DNA of 64,000 bases from Acidithiobacillus sp. YTS05 (GCF_024396695.1 NZ_CP094359.1:1240001-1304000); one strand, 5' to 3'. Counted from the first letter of the stretch, positions 17,970 to 26,093 are shown. Translations and numbers: made by a program. Notes: generated by a model from the letters alone, not told the origin.

Positions 17970-18290
17970 TTACTTTGCCGATTCCATCTTTTTCATCTGT
18001 GCTTTGCCGCACTTACCGTCATGGGCGCGAATCTGGGCTTTGCTGGTACAGTGGGATTCCGCCATCTTGCCCATGCTGCGCGAGCAATTTCCCTCTCCCA
18101 TACTGCGCGAGCAGTTGCCTTCCCCCATCATGCGGGAGCAGTTCCCTTCGCCCCTCTGCGCGCCATTTGGCGACATCTGTGCCTGCCCGTTCATGGGCGC
18201 GGCAGTAGTACTGGCGTCGGCCACCAAGGGCAGGCTGCCGAGGCTCAGGGCAAAGAGCGAGGCCAATCCCAGTTTTGCGGATGTATGCAC
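17970..18290 (-). CDS. bufA: Bufferin-like RiPP precursor with three GEGNCS repeats
   Basis: Secreted peptide of 106 residues. A typical signal peptide (about residues 1-27, ending LVADAS) is followed by a Met/Gln/Gly-rich linker, three tandem 9-residue units GEGNCSRMM, GEGNCSRSM, GEGNCSRSM, then ESHCTSK and HDGKCGK. The mature part has five cysteines, four in (E/D)G(N/K)C context, the motif of bufferin precursors. The start is GTG at 18290 with GGAGGG about 7 bases upstream; there is no earlier in-frame ATG. It heads the operon bufA-bufB-bufC. The likely role is copper or other metal sequestration in the periplasm, inferred from family. Confidence 0.85.
   Translation of the reverse strand: MHTSAKLGLASLFALSLGSLPLVADASTTAAPMNGQAQMSPNGAQRGEGNCSRMMGEGNCSRSMGEGNCSRSMGKMAESHCTSKAQIRAHDGKCGKAQMKKMESAK
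18070..18150 (-). repeat. Three tandem 27-bp units in bufA
   Basis: Three adjoining 27-base units, starting at 18070, 18097 and 18124, that encode the GEGNCSR(M/S)M repeats. The third base of several codons differs between copies, while the Gly-Glu-Gly-Asn-Cys-Ser core is unchanged. This indicates selection on the peptide rather than a very recent slippage event. Confidence 0.9.
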
Positions 18291-18345
18291 GGTGATCCCT
18301 CCAAGTCGATCTGGAGTTCCAATAATCGAAACTCTCTAGGACTCT

Positions 18346-18355
18346 AGTATATCAC
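18346..18355 (-). promoter_or_regulatory. Extended -10 promoter of the buf operon
   Basis: On the minus strand TG-A-TATACT gives an extended -10 element about 55 bases before the bufA GTG. No good -35 box is present at 17 bases, which fits an extended -10 promoter. No operator was recognised. Confidence 0.55.
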
Positions 18356-18451
18356 AGTTGCGGCGGAAATTTTACTGGACCTGCCACAGTGTCACAAAAG
18401 GTTCATATTGATTCGCTATAGTATCGCTACCGATCAGCCAAGGAGAGCAGC

Positions 18452-18465
18452 ATGTCGGAAGTCCG
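18452..18465 (+). other. 5' stub of an unknown gene cut by the IS3 fragment
   Basis: An ATG at 18452 with a good ribosome site (AGGAGA 18440-18445) opens a frame MSEVRCR... that has no family resemblance and stops after about 24 codons. It lies directly before the truncated IS3 transposase. I read it as the start of a host gene, or of the element's own first frame, whose continuation was deleted. Confidence 0.3.
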
Positions 18466-18948
18466 TTGCCGCTTAACTTCAACACAACAGCCTCCGCGAA
18501 TGCCGGGGCGGTTCAATACCTCGTAGCCGTAGTGGACTGGTTCAGTCGTAAGGTGTTGTCCTGGCGGGTTTCCAACAGTCTTGATGCGGGTTTCTGCGTA
18601 GAGGCCCTGAAAGAGGCCATACGCCGCTATGGCACCCCCGAGATCTTCAACACGGATCAGGGTGCTCAGTTCACCGCGGAGTCCTTCCTCTCTGTACTCC
18701 GCCAGCACGGCATTCGAATCAGTATGGACGGCAAAGGCCGGGCCCTGGATAACGTCTTTGTCGAATGGCTTTGGCGCACCGTCAAATACGAGCACGTCTA
18801 CCTACGGCCAGCAGAAACAGGAACCGAGTTGAAAGCTGGCCTCAGGACCTACTTCGACTGGTATAATGCCGAAAGACCGCACTCCTCTCTGGGAGACAGA
18901 ACACCCGATGTGGTCTATGCAGAAGGTTTACAAAGGCTGGTGGCCTGA
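18466..18948 (+). pseudogene. IS3-family transposase (OrfB), C-terminal part only
   Basis: The 160-codon frame carries the end of the rve integrase core: YLVAVVDWFSRKVLSWRVS (first Asp of the DDE triad in VVDW), FNTDQGAQFTAESF (second Asp) and NVFVEWLWRTVKYEHVYL (Glu), ending in FDWYNAERPHSSLGDRTPDVVY. All three DDE residues are within the fragment, but the roughly 100 N-terminal residues of OrfB, the whole OrfA and the left inverted repeat are missing. The right end probably lies near 19011. The element cannot transpose by itself. Confidence 0.85.
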
Positions 18949-19241
18949 CCTGCCATGGAAACAGGTTCAGAGCTTAATCACCACAGCAGGCTGTCCAATC
19001 CAGGGGGACCACCTCAAACGGTCGAGTTTCCAGACGACAAGCGTATCGCCATCGCGCAGCATATCGAACGCCTTGTGTCATTTTCAGAAGGCGAGCGCAC
19101 AGAATATCAAGAGTCGACTGCATACGATGTATGTATCGGATGAGATGAGGTCACGATAAGGGAACTGTTTCGCCCATTTCGCGCCTTTATGGACAAATGT
19201 TACGTCAATGACTTCTCTGACAAGTGTCTTATGCGAGATTG
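18949..19241. other. Region between IS3 remnant and lysR
   Basis: About 290 bases. The first 60 are the 3' untranslated end of the IS3 fragment with a G-rich probable terminal repeat near 19000-19011. A short frame (18955-19143) has no recognisable homology and no ribosome site. No terminator or RNA gene was seen. Confidence 0.4.
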
Positions 19242-20132
19242 TTACCCCTTCAACCAGGAATGTAGATCTTCGACCGCAATGTTGATAAACGCCCGCAACC
19301 TAGGCGGCATGAAGCGTTGCCGCGGATAAACGATATAAATGGGATCTGCCTTCGCATGCCATTCCGGAAGGACGCGCACCAACCGTCCCTCCGCGCAGGC
19401 TTGTCGGCAGAGATACACTGGCAGTAGCGCCAAGCCATTGCCCGCCAGTGCCATGGTGGCAATCAACCCGATATCGTTGGCCAGCACCTGCCCGAGCATG
19501 GGTACGGTGAAACTGCTGGCAGCATCGTGGAGCGTCCAGTTCTCCTTGCCTAGCGGGGTGAATTGCAGGCAACTGTGATGCCGCAACGCCTGTGGTGAAT
19601 CGAGAGGGGCCGCGCTGGAAAGATAGTCCGGGCTAGCAAACGCGGCCCAATGCGCAATGCCGACGTTCTTGGCAACCAGCGTCGAATCCTTCAATGGACC
19701 GGTGCGAATTGCTACATCGATCCCTTCGGCTACGAGATCCGCATAGCGGTTCGTCAAGATCAGTTCGATCTGAACCTTGGGCCATTGCATACGCATCTTG
19801 CACAAGATAGAGGAAAGAATCTCGTCGCCAACATCAACGGGGGCCGTGACTCGCAACAAACCGCAAGGCTCTGCGGCAGCCTCGGTCACCGCAGCCTCGG
19901 CATCGAGTATGTGCAGTAACCCGGCTGACGCGTGATCGAAATAGATCTGGCCGGAATCCGTCAGGTGCAGGCGGCGCGTCGTCCGCTGCAAGAGCGTGAC
20001 CCCTAAGCGCTTTTCGAGCATGGCGACGCGGTTGCTGACCGTTGAGGTCGGCAAGCCGAGCAGGCGGGCCGCGGCACTGAAGCTGCCCGCTTGTACTACC
20101 TTGATGAAAGCAGCGACTTGGTTGAAATCCAT
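19242..20132 (-). CDS. LysR-family transcriptional regulator
   Basis: Regulator of 296 residues. Winged helix-turn-helix at residues 1-60 (FNQVAAFIKVVQAGSFSAAARLLGLPTSTVSNRVAMLEKRLGVTLLQRTTRRLHLTDSG) and a substrate-binding domain after residue 90 (GLLRVTAPVDVGDEILSSIL ... DIGLIATMALAGNGLALLPVYLC). It is of the CrgA/DmlR-like group. It is divergent from the pirin-hydrolase pair and probably controls it. I used the ATG at 20132, which begins MDFNQV; an upstream ATG adds atypical residues. Confidence 0.9.
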   Translation of the reverse strand: MDFNQVAAFIKVVQAGSFSAAARLLGLPTSTVSNRVAMLEKRLGVTLLQRTTRRLHLTDSGQIYFDHASAGLLHILDAEAAVTEAAAEPCGLLRVTAPVDVGDEILSSILCKMRMQWPKVQIELILTNRYADLVAEGIDVAIRTGPLKDSTLVAKNVGIAHWAAFASPDYLSSAAPLDSPQALRHHSCLQFTPLGKENWTLHDAASSFTVPMLGQVLANDIGLIATMALAGNGLALLPVYLCRQACAEGRLVRVLPEWHAKADPIYIVYPRQRFMPPRLRAFINIAVEDLHSWLKG

Positions 20133-20145
20133 TTTTCCAATCCAA

Positions 20146-20197
20146 TAGAAAGTTTTTTTGCATTTAAGCATCTAGTGCGCGAAACGGCTACTTTCTA
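20146..20197. promoter_or_regulatory. Candidate LysR operator between lysR and pirin gene
   Basis: Inverted repeat TAGAAAGT (20146-20153) and ACTTTCTA (20190-20197), 8-bp perfect arms with a 36-base spacer, within the 97-base divergent gap. The spacing is wide for one LysR dimer but could be two half sites bound by a tetramer. Confidence 0.4.
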
Positions 20198-20229
20198 TGA
20201 TGACGCTATCGACTCATAGGAGAGCAGTC

Positions 20230-21096
20230 ATGAAACAACTGGCATTCATCAAGCGCAGCAACGGCAGCCACTGGGTCGGCGATGGTTTCCCGGTCAAGAG
20301 CATCTTTTCCTACATCGACATCGCTGAGGAAATGTCCCCCTTCCTGCTGATGGACTACGCTGGTCCCACGAATTTTCCACCAACCGCGCGCAAGCTCGGT
20401 GTCGGCCAACATCCTCATCGTGGTTTTGAGACTGTGACCATCGTCTATGAGGGCGGCGTCTCGCACTATGATTCGTCGGGCGGCGGTGGCACCATCGGCC
20501 GCGGTGACGTGCAGTGGATGACCGCCGCCTCTGGCCTGATCCATGAGGAGTACCACAGCCCGGACTTCGCAGCGAAAGGCGGCGCGTTCGAGATGGTGCA
20601 ACTCTGGGTCAACTTGCCTGCCCGCGACAAGATGGCAGCTCCCGGCTATCAGGGCATCACAAGCGACCAGATCCCCGAAGTCGCGTTGCCGGATAACTCG
20701 GGCAAAGTGCGTATCATCGCTGGCGACTACGAGGGTAAGCAAGGCCCGGCGCGCACCTTCACCCCCATGAACGTCTGGGATCTGCGCCTGACCGCCCACC
20801 ATCGCGTTGCCATCGATCTACCCGAGAATCATACCACCGCGCTATTTGTACTCAGGGGTGCTATTCGCATCGGTGGGGAACACACGGTGCGCACTGCCGA
20901 ACTGGCGGTGATGGAGCGCACCGGCAGCCAGATGGTCTTTGATGCCGAGGAAGACACCACCTTGCTGCTGCTCAATGGCGCTCCTTTGAACGAACCCATT
21001 GTCGGCCACGGTCCCTTCGTGATGAACACTCGGGAAGAAATTGCGCAGGCGATCAACGATTTCAACAGTGGCCGCTTTGGGCAGATCGGACACTGA
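20230..21096 (+). CDS. Pirin-family protein
   Basis: Cupin protein of 288 residues. The pirin N-domain signature is visible: SPFLLMDYAGPTNF, GVGQHPHRGFETVTIVYEGGVSHYDSSG with the metal-binding histidines, then GDVQWMTAASGLIHEEYH and LWVNLPARDKM. The C-terminal cupin ends in LLLNGAPLNEPIVGHGPFVMNT. Some pirins are quercetin dioxygenases, others redox sensors; this cannot be resolved. The ATG at 20230 follows AGGAG. It lies 31 bases before the hydrolase gene and forms an operon with it. Confidence 0.9.
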   Translation: MKQLAFIKRSNGSHWVGDGFPVKSIFSYIDIAEEMSPFLLMDYAGPTNFPPTARKLGVGQHPHRGFETVTIVYEGGVSHYDSSGGGGTIGRGDVQWMTAASGLIHEEYHSPDFAAKGGAFEMVQLWVNLPARDKMAAPGYQGITSDQIPEVALPDNSGKVRIIAGDYEGKQGPARTFTPMNVWDLRLTAHHRVAIDLPENHTTALFVLRGAIRIGGEHTVRTAELAVMERTGSQMVFDAEEDTTLLLLNGAPLNEPIVGHGPFVMNTREEIAQAINDFNSGRFGQIGH

Positions 21097-21127
21097 ACCT
21101 CACCGCCCACCATCCGAAGGAGAAACC

Positions 21128-21757
21128 ATGAGTAATCCCTACGTCAAACTGGACAAGAACAACGCTGCTGTCCTGCTGGTCGATCACCAGGCCGGCCTGT
21201 CCTCTCTGGTCCGCGATATCGATCCCGACAAGTTTCGCAACAATGTGCTGGCTCTAGCGGATCTGGCCAAGTACTTCAATCTGCCGACCGTTCTGACCAC
21301 CAGCTTCGAGAATGGCCCCAATGGTCCGTTGATGACGGAGTTGAAAGAGACCTTCCCGGATGCGCCATACATCGCCCGGCCCGGCCAGATCAATGCTTGG
21401 GACAACGAGGATTTCGTCAAGGCGGTCAAGGCTACCGGCAAGAAGCAACTGATCGTCGCCGGCATCGTCACCGAAGTCTGCGTGGCCTTTCCAACACTGT
21501 CGGCGCTTGAAGAGGGCTACGAAGTTTTTGTCGTCACTGACGCCTCTGGCACCTTTAACGAGGTAACCCGGTATTCCGCCTGGGATCGTATGTCGGCCGC
21601 TGGTGCGCAGCTGATGACCTGGTTCGGGGTGGCCTGCGAACTGCACCGCGACTGGCGCAACGACGTTGCCGGGCTGGGGGCACTGTTTGCCAACCACATC
21701 CCTGATTACCGCAACCTGATCAACAGCTATACCACCACGACACAGGTCAAGGGCTGA
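21128..21757 (+). CDS. YcaC-like isochorismatase-family hydrolase
   Basis: Cysteine hydrolase of 209 residues. Features are AVLLVDHQAGL (catalytic Asp), the central Lys in KATGKKQLIVAGIVTEVCVAFPTLSAL (cis-peptide and catalytic Cys in TEVCV) and FNEVTRYSAWDRMSAAGAQLMTWF. YcaC-type proteins form octamers and their substrate is unknown. GAAGGAG lies before the ATG. The LysR-pirin-YcaC set is a recurrent cassette and is probably mobile, since it is flanked by IS remnants on both sides. Confidence 0.88.
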   Translation: MSNPYVKLDKNNAAVLLVDHQAGLSSLVRDIDPDKFRNNVLALADLAKYFNLPTVLTTSFENGPNGPLMTELKETFPDAPYIARPGQINAWDNEDFVKAVKATGKKQLIVAGIVTEVCVAFPTLSALEEGYEVFVVTDASGTFNEVTRYSAWDRMSAAGAQLMTWFGVACELHRDWRNDVAGLGALFANHIPDYRNLINSYTTTTQVKG

Positions 21758-22230
21758 TTCTCCAGGGAAGAGGATGCATGCATCCCCTTCCCTGGCAGGC
21801 GACTAATCTGAGACACAGGATCAAGTCCTAAGGGTCACGTAATCTTGCTTGCCTAGCTCAGGTGATCAGCCGAAAGGTACCTATCCTCACGGACTGGCTC
21901 CAAGACATAAGAGGCACAGATCACTGTCTGTGAGGCCTTCGATGGCACGGTGACCTTGCTTTACCTAGGGAAGGCCCTGCCTTATCGCATCCTCAACGAA
22001 GGCGAGCCGCCCATCCCCGTCCCGTAGACGACGAGAAGAGCATCCATGCCACCGTCGAGCAAGCCAAGACCATCCAGATCCACCGCAAAACCTATAAACC
22101 CGCACCCGACCATCCGTGGAGACGAGGCGCCATTTCTTCACCCTCCGCCGCCGTCTGACACCACGACAGGCATGAGAAAGGGGACATTTCAGTCTGGGAG
22201 AAAAGAGGATATTTCAGCTTTGGGTTGACA
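21758..22230 (+). mobile_element. Decayed ISNCY-type element, 3' part with right end
   Basis: From about 21930 the plus strand reads EAFDGTVTLLYLGKALPYRILNE, then, after a frameshift near 22025, VDDEKSIHATVEQAKTIQIHRKTYKPAPDHPWRRG. This is the C-terminus of an ISNCY/IS1202-type transposase, whose family commonly ends in a DHPWR sequence. The right end at about 22170-22230 has the paired GGGGACATTTCA / GAGGATATTTCA direct repeats and closes at GGGTTGACA. The 5' half of the element is missing or unrecognisable (21758-21930). It abuts the truncated PPK2 gene. Confidence 0.7.
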
Positions 22231-22237
22231 GGTCGAA

Positions 22238-22999
22238 TTGCTCAAGCTGCAGGCTTGGATCAAAAACACCGGGCAACGCCTGGTTATCGTCTTCGAGGGA
22301 CGCGATGCCGCCGGTAAAGGCGGGACCATCAAACGTTTCATGGAGCATCTGAATCCGCGCGGTGCTCGCGTGGTGGCCCTGGAAAAGCCCTCGGAAAGAG
22401 AAAAGGGGCAGTGGTACTTTCAGCGTTATGTCGAACAGCTCCCCACAGCGGGCGAGATGGTCTTTCTCGACCGCTCCTGGTACAACCGCGCCGGTGTTGA
22501 ACGGGTTATGGGCTTTTGCAACGAGCAGGAGTATCAGGAATTCATGCGGCAGGCTCCGGAGTTTGAGCGCCACCTAGTCTACAGTGGCATCTATCTGGTG
22601 AAGTTCTGGTTTTCCGTCACACGGGAGGAGCAACGTCGCCGTTTTGAAGAGCGTCGTCATCATCCCCTGAAGCAATGGAAACTGTCGCCCATGGATCTGG
22701 CCTCCCTGGATCGCTGGGAAGATTATACGCGCGCCAAAGAGACCATGTTCTTTCATACCGATACGGCTTATGCTCCGTGGACTGTGGTCAAGTCCGACGA
22801 CAAAAATCGTGCGCGCCTCAACGCCATGCGCCATTTGCTGCACACCGTTCCCTATGAGAACAAAGAGTTGGAGACGATCGGTCGAGTCGATAATCTCATC
22901 GTGAGTCGCGCCCATGTGATGTACGGCGAAACTTGTCCTCAGGATCTCAATCCCTTTGTCGCGGACGAAAAGATCGCCGAATCCGGCGATTCAACCTGA
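22238..22999 (+). pseudogene. PPK2-family polyphosphate kinase, N-terminus cut by IS
   Basis: Polyphosphate:nucleotide phosphotransferase core of 253 residues with all catalytic parts: Walker A in VFEGRDAAGKGGTIKRF, the lid RGARVVALEKPSEREKGQWYFQRY, Walker B FLDRSWYNRAGVERVMGF and SPMDLASLDRWEDYTRAKE. The family normally has about 30-60 more residues, ending in a phrase like IELVKLQ. Here the frame begins VELLKLQAW, with an in-frame TGA inside the ISNCY end at 22226. The only start before the Walker motif is TTG at 22238, with a weak ribosome site. It may be inactive or poorly expressed. Convergent with the sigma-54 activator, 5 bases apart. Confidence 0.8.
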
Positions 23000-23004
23000 A
23001 TGAA

Positions 23005-24357
23005 CTAGACCTCACTGACGTTGCTGAGTCCCAGTCGGGTCATGCGTCGCCACAGCGTGACCCGGTCGATGCCCAGCTCGCGGGCTACCGCACTCCGGTT
23101 GTTGCCGTGCTTTTGCAGCAGGTTGATGAGCAGATCCTTTTCTTCGTCGCCGTTTTGCTCGCTGCCTGCGGCGGTGGAGGAGCGCTTTTGCACCCGCTCG
23201 ACAAAATCCTGGGGAAGATCCGCCAACTCGATCTCGCTTCCGTTGGCGCAGATACTGGCGTATTCCATGATGTTGCGCAGCTCGCGCACATTGCCGGGCC
23301 AGGGATAATCCAGCAAGAGATGTTTGACCTCCGAACCGATCTTGCGTGTCTCCCGACCGCCGAATTTGGCCAGGAAGTAATCCGCCAAATGGATGATATC
23401 GGAACGCCTTTCGCGCAAAGGGGGAACATTCACCGGGATCACATTGAGGCGGTAGAACAGGTCGGCGCGAAAGTCGCCCCGCTCGACCGCATCTTTTAGG
23501 CCCTGGTTGGTGGCTGCCACCACCCGCACATCGACCTTGCGCGTCTTCATCGAGCCGATCGGCTCAAAGGCCTGTTCCTCCAGCACCTTGAGCAACTTGG
23601 CCTGATGCGGCTTGGACAATTCGCTGATTTCATCAAGGAACAGGGTTCCGCCATCCGCTGCGGCGAAGCGTCCAATGCGATCGCCAACGGCACCCGTGTA
23701 GGCACCCTTTACCGCCCCGAAAAACTCTGCCTCCCAGAGATTCTCCGGAATGGCGGCACAGTTCACCTCTACCAATGCCTTATGCGCACGCTGACTGGTA
23801 TCGTGAAGCAGACGCGCAAGCATCCCCTTGCCGGTCCCGGACTCGCCCTGAATCAGGACGCTGGCATCGCTGGGCGCTACCTGCTCGATCAGTTCGATCG
23901 CCCGCAACATCTGCGGATCCTTACTGTGGATTCCGGCTCGTGCCTCCCCCGACAAGCTGCGTTCCGCCTGACGTAGGGTGGTGACATCTTCAATGAAAAA
24001 GACCCGGTATTTCTGGTCGCGCTGACGCACCATGCGAGTCCGGATGGCCAGGATCCGGGTTTCATTGTCGACGGTAACGACACGATCCCAACTGATGCAA
24101 TTTTCGGTTGGGCGACTCACGGCATCCTCATGCCCCGCAGAAATTGCCGCGCGCACAATCTCTTTTTGCAGCTGCAGGTTCGGTATGTCGCGTAGCTGTG
24201 CCGCGGAGTGGATACCCAGAAAACGGTCGGCCATGGGGTTGTGATACAGAAGTTTACCCTGCGGATCGGCAACCATCATGCCAAAAGTCATGCTCTCCAG
24301 AATTTGTGGCATGACGGTGCAGACAATTTCCAGTGCTTTACTATCGAGGTCGGTCAT
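23005..24357 (-). CDS. Sigma-54-dependent transcriptional activator (PAS-AAA+-Fis)
   Basis: Enhancer-binding protein of 450 residues. A PAS domain at about 15-125 (FGMMVADPQGKLLYHNPMADRFLG) is followed by the AAA+ domain: Walker A GESGTGKG, the sigma-54 contact loop as GAYTGA (Tyr instead of the common Phe), Walker B GGTLFLDEISEL, arginine finger region FRADLFYRLNVIPVNVPPLRER. The Fis-type helix-turn-helix is at the end (HGNNRSAVARELGIDRVTLWRRM). ATG at 24357, with GGAGAGG upstream. It is the last gene of the operon that starts at 32706 and is the obvious candidate to drive the three -24/-12 promoters in this region, including its own operon. Confidence 0.92.
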   Translation of the reverse strand: MTDLDSKALEIVCTVMPQILESMTFGMMVADPQGKLLYHNPMADRFLGIHSAAQLRDIPNLQLQKEIVRAAISAGHEDAVSRPTENCISWDRVVTVDNETRILAIRTRMVRQRDQKYRVFFIEDVTTLRQAERSLSGEARAGIHSKDPQMLRAIELIEQVAPSDASVLIQGESGTGKGMLARLLHDTSQRAHKALVEVNCAAIPENLWEAEFFGAVKGAYTGAVGDRIGRFAAADGGTLFLDEISELSKPHQAKLLKVLEEQAFEPIGSMKTRKVDVRVVAATNQGLKDAVERGDFRADLFYRLNVIPVNVPPLRERRSDIIHLADYFLAKFGGRETRKIGSEVKHLLLDYPWPGNVRELRNIMEYASICANGSEIELADLPQDFVERVQKRSSTAAGSEQNGDEEKDLLINLLQKHGNNRSAVARELGIDRVTLWRRMTRLGLSNVSEV

Positions 24358-24359
24358 GA

Positions 24360-24884
24360 TCACCTCTCCTGCATGGGACCGGGGCGGCTCATCTCATATC
24401 CGTAGGGAGCGACTCGGCCATAGGAATCTGGATAAGAAGTTTGCGGCGGTCCATACGGGGCAGGATAGTCTGCTTGCGGCGGCAATGGCAAAGGACGGTC
24501 AGGTCCGGAGTACGGACTGCGCTGCTTAGCCCAAGGCACCATGCCGGCAAAGAAGGAGAAAGGAGGAGAAACATTCTTGTTCAGACTCCAGAAATCCGCC
24601 TGCATCTGCCCGGTGGCTTGCGCCATGTAATTAGTTGATGCCGTCATCTGCCGCATATTTTGCGCCATACTGTCCATATTGCGCTGCACGTTGGGGCTCA
24701 AGGCCTGCACCTGTTTGGTCATTTCCCGCAGGTCTCGACTCATGGCCACGGCCAGATAAAACTCATATGCCGCCAACACCAGGAATGCGGTTAAGCCCGC
24801 AAATACGATCATGCGTAACTGCCGGTCAGAAAGGCCAGCCAGGTTATGGTGTTCCGATGTGGGCGTTTGGGATTCCTGCGCCAT
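24360..24884 (-). CDS. Membrane-anchored coiled-coil protein with Pro/Tyr-rich tail
   Basis: Unrecognised protein of 174 residues. One transmembrane helix (IVFAGLTAFLVLAAYEFYLAVAM, about 26-48), then a helical segment with Met/Gln/Asn-rich heptads (about 50-100), and a C-terminal tail rich in Pro and Tyr (DYPAPYGPP, DSYGRVAPYGYE) similar in composition to the secreted proteins of the same operon. Likely topology: short cytoplasmic N-terminus and a periplasmic helical stalk. The ATG at 24884 overlaps the stop of the TPR gene upstream. It is coupled to the sigma-54 activator gene. Confidence 0.7.
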   Translation of the reverse strand: MAQESQTPTSEHHNLAGLSDRQLRMIVFAGLTAFLVLAAYEFYLAVAMSRDLREMTKQVQALSPNVQRNMDSMAQNMRQMTASTNYMAQATGQMQADFWSLNKNVSPPFSFFAGMVPWAKQRSPYSGPDRPLPLPPQADYPAPYGPPQTSYPDSYGRVAPYGYEMSRPGPMQER

Positions 24885-25462
24885 CAATGGGTCTCCTTGT
24901 GTGGGGATTCACTTGCCAACAGTTTTGCCGCGAGCGGGGGATCGAGACGTTGGAGCGTGGGAAGCAATGCCCCGGCTTCCAACAGGCGGCCAGCGGCCAT
25001 CAGGGCACGGGCAGCATGATAGTAATTTTGGGCGGCCTCGCGTGGACGGCCAACTTGTAGATAGATATTGCCCAGTTCGCCATACCAGCGCGGCTGCGGA
25101 TGTTTTTTGATCAGCTTCTGATAGCCTGCAATCGCAGCGGGAATGTCACCATGCCAGTAAGCGGCGCGAGCCTGCTCCACCAGCTTGTCCACCGTGTCTT
25201 TCTGACCTTGGGGAGACGTCTTGGCCAGGGCTGTCTTTGAGGATGTCTCCGCTTTTTTCGGCACTTCGGATTTCTTTGCTGGGTGGGCTGGACGTGTCGT
25301 TGTAGAGGTCTGTGTGTCTGGTTTTTTGGCGGCGGGTTTTGCAGACTCTGCAGCCAGTGCGGTGGCTGCGGAGGCGCCAATCGTGACACTGAGCAGCAGG
25401 GTAATGCGGACCAGTAGAGTCGCCGGCATTCTGTGCCCCGGTAAACTTTGTCGAGATATCAT
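24884..25462 (-). CDS. Periplasmic TPR protein, copy 2 of 3
   Basis: Protein of 192 residues with a signal peptide or anchor (TLLVRITLLLSVTIGASAATALAA), a Lys/Pro/Thr-rich linker and a C-terminal TPR block: ARAAYWHGDIPAAIAGYQKLIKKHPQPRWYGELGNIYLQVGRPREAAQNYYHAARALMAAGRLLEAGALLPTL. The same block, with AYWHxDIPAAI, YGELGN and a final LxxLDP, occurs in the genes at 25459 and 33832. Start ATGA overlaps the gene upstream. TPRs mediate protein contacts; the partners are unknown but probably envelope proteins of the operon. Confidence 0.78.
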   Translation of the reverse strand: MISRQSLPGHRMPATLLVRITLLLSVTIGASAATALAAESAKPAAKKPDTQTSTTTRPAHPAKKSEVPKKAETSSKTALAKTSPQGQKDTVDKLVEQARAAYWHGDIPAAIAGYQKLIKKHPQPRWYGELGNIYLQVGRPREAAQNYYHAARALMAAGRLLEAGALLPTLQRLDPPLAAKLLASESPHKETH

Positions 25463-26064
25463 CGAGCGAGCTCCTCCTGCAGATTTGCGGCGGCTTCCGG
25501 ATCAAGGCGCATCAGGATAGGAATGAGCGCTGCTGCCTCACGGTAGTTTCCCTGGATAAGTAACAGACGTCCGGCGTGGGCATAGGCCGTCGCTGCGGCA
25601 TTGCGCTGACCGGCGTGCCAGAGGACGTTGCCCAGCTCGCCGTATAGTGCAGCTTGCTCAGGATCGGCGTTGATCAGTGCACGATAGTCGCCAATGGCAA
25701 CTGGGTAATCACCCAACCAGAATGCTCGTCTTGCGGCCATGAGCAGCGTTAGTTGTCGCTCGTTGAGTTGCGCTTGTCTGCGAGGAGTTGGCGATACGGT
25801 CTCGGGCGCGGCCGGTTGGGTTGGCATTACTGGCGGTGGTGTCGTGGACATTGGTGCATGCTGCCGTGCCGGCTCCACCTTTGGCGGCGGACTGTGCCGA
25901 GGTTGCTTCTGCCCCTGAAGGTCTTGCCAATGCCGCAGGAAAAAGGCTCGTACGGTCAACCAGTCCTTCTGCCAGGTGTCCGGATGCTGGATGGCAACGA
26001 TCCCGAATAAGACGATGACCACCAGGATCACGAGAAAAATCAAACGCGCAATAAAAGATCGCAT
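25459..26064 (-). CDS. Membrane-anchored TPR protein, copy 1 of 3
   Basis: Protein of 201 residues. N-terminal transmembrane anchor (FIARLIFLVILVVIVLFGIVAIQ), a Pro/Gln-rich linker (about 45-90) and the shared TPR block (ARRAFWLGDYPVAIGDYRALINADPEQAALYGELGNVLWHAGQRNAAATAYAHAGRLLL ... LIPILMRLDPEAAANL). The anchor and the block order are the same as in the divergent TPR gene at 33832. It lies 29 bases after the secreted-protein gene and overlaps the next TPR gene by 4 bases. Confidence 0.78.
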   Translation of the reverse strand: MRSFIARLIFLVILVVIVLFGIVAIQHPDTWQKDWLTVRAFFLRHWQDLQGQKQPRHSPPPKVEPARQHAPMSTTPPPVMPTQPAAPETVSPTPRRQAQLNERQLTLLMAARRAFWLGDYPVAIGDYRALINADPEQAALYGELGNVLWHAGQRNAAATAYAHAGRLLLIQGNYREAAALIPILMRLDPEAAANLQEELAR

Positions 26065-26093
26065 AAATCAGCACTCCTCGCCCTTTGCTATTT

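Noticed and set aside
18955..19143. 62-codon frame after the IS3 fragment
   Set aside because: Starts inside the probable IS end, has no ribosome site and no family resemblance.
22225..22262. Hybrid outward promoter from the ISNCY end (TTGACA at 22225-22230) for ppk2
   Set aside because: No acceptable -10 element lies 16-18 bases downstream, and it would lie inside the coding frame.
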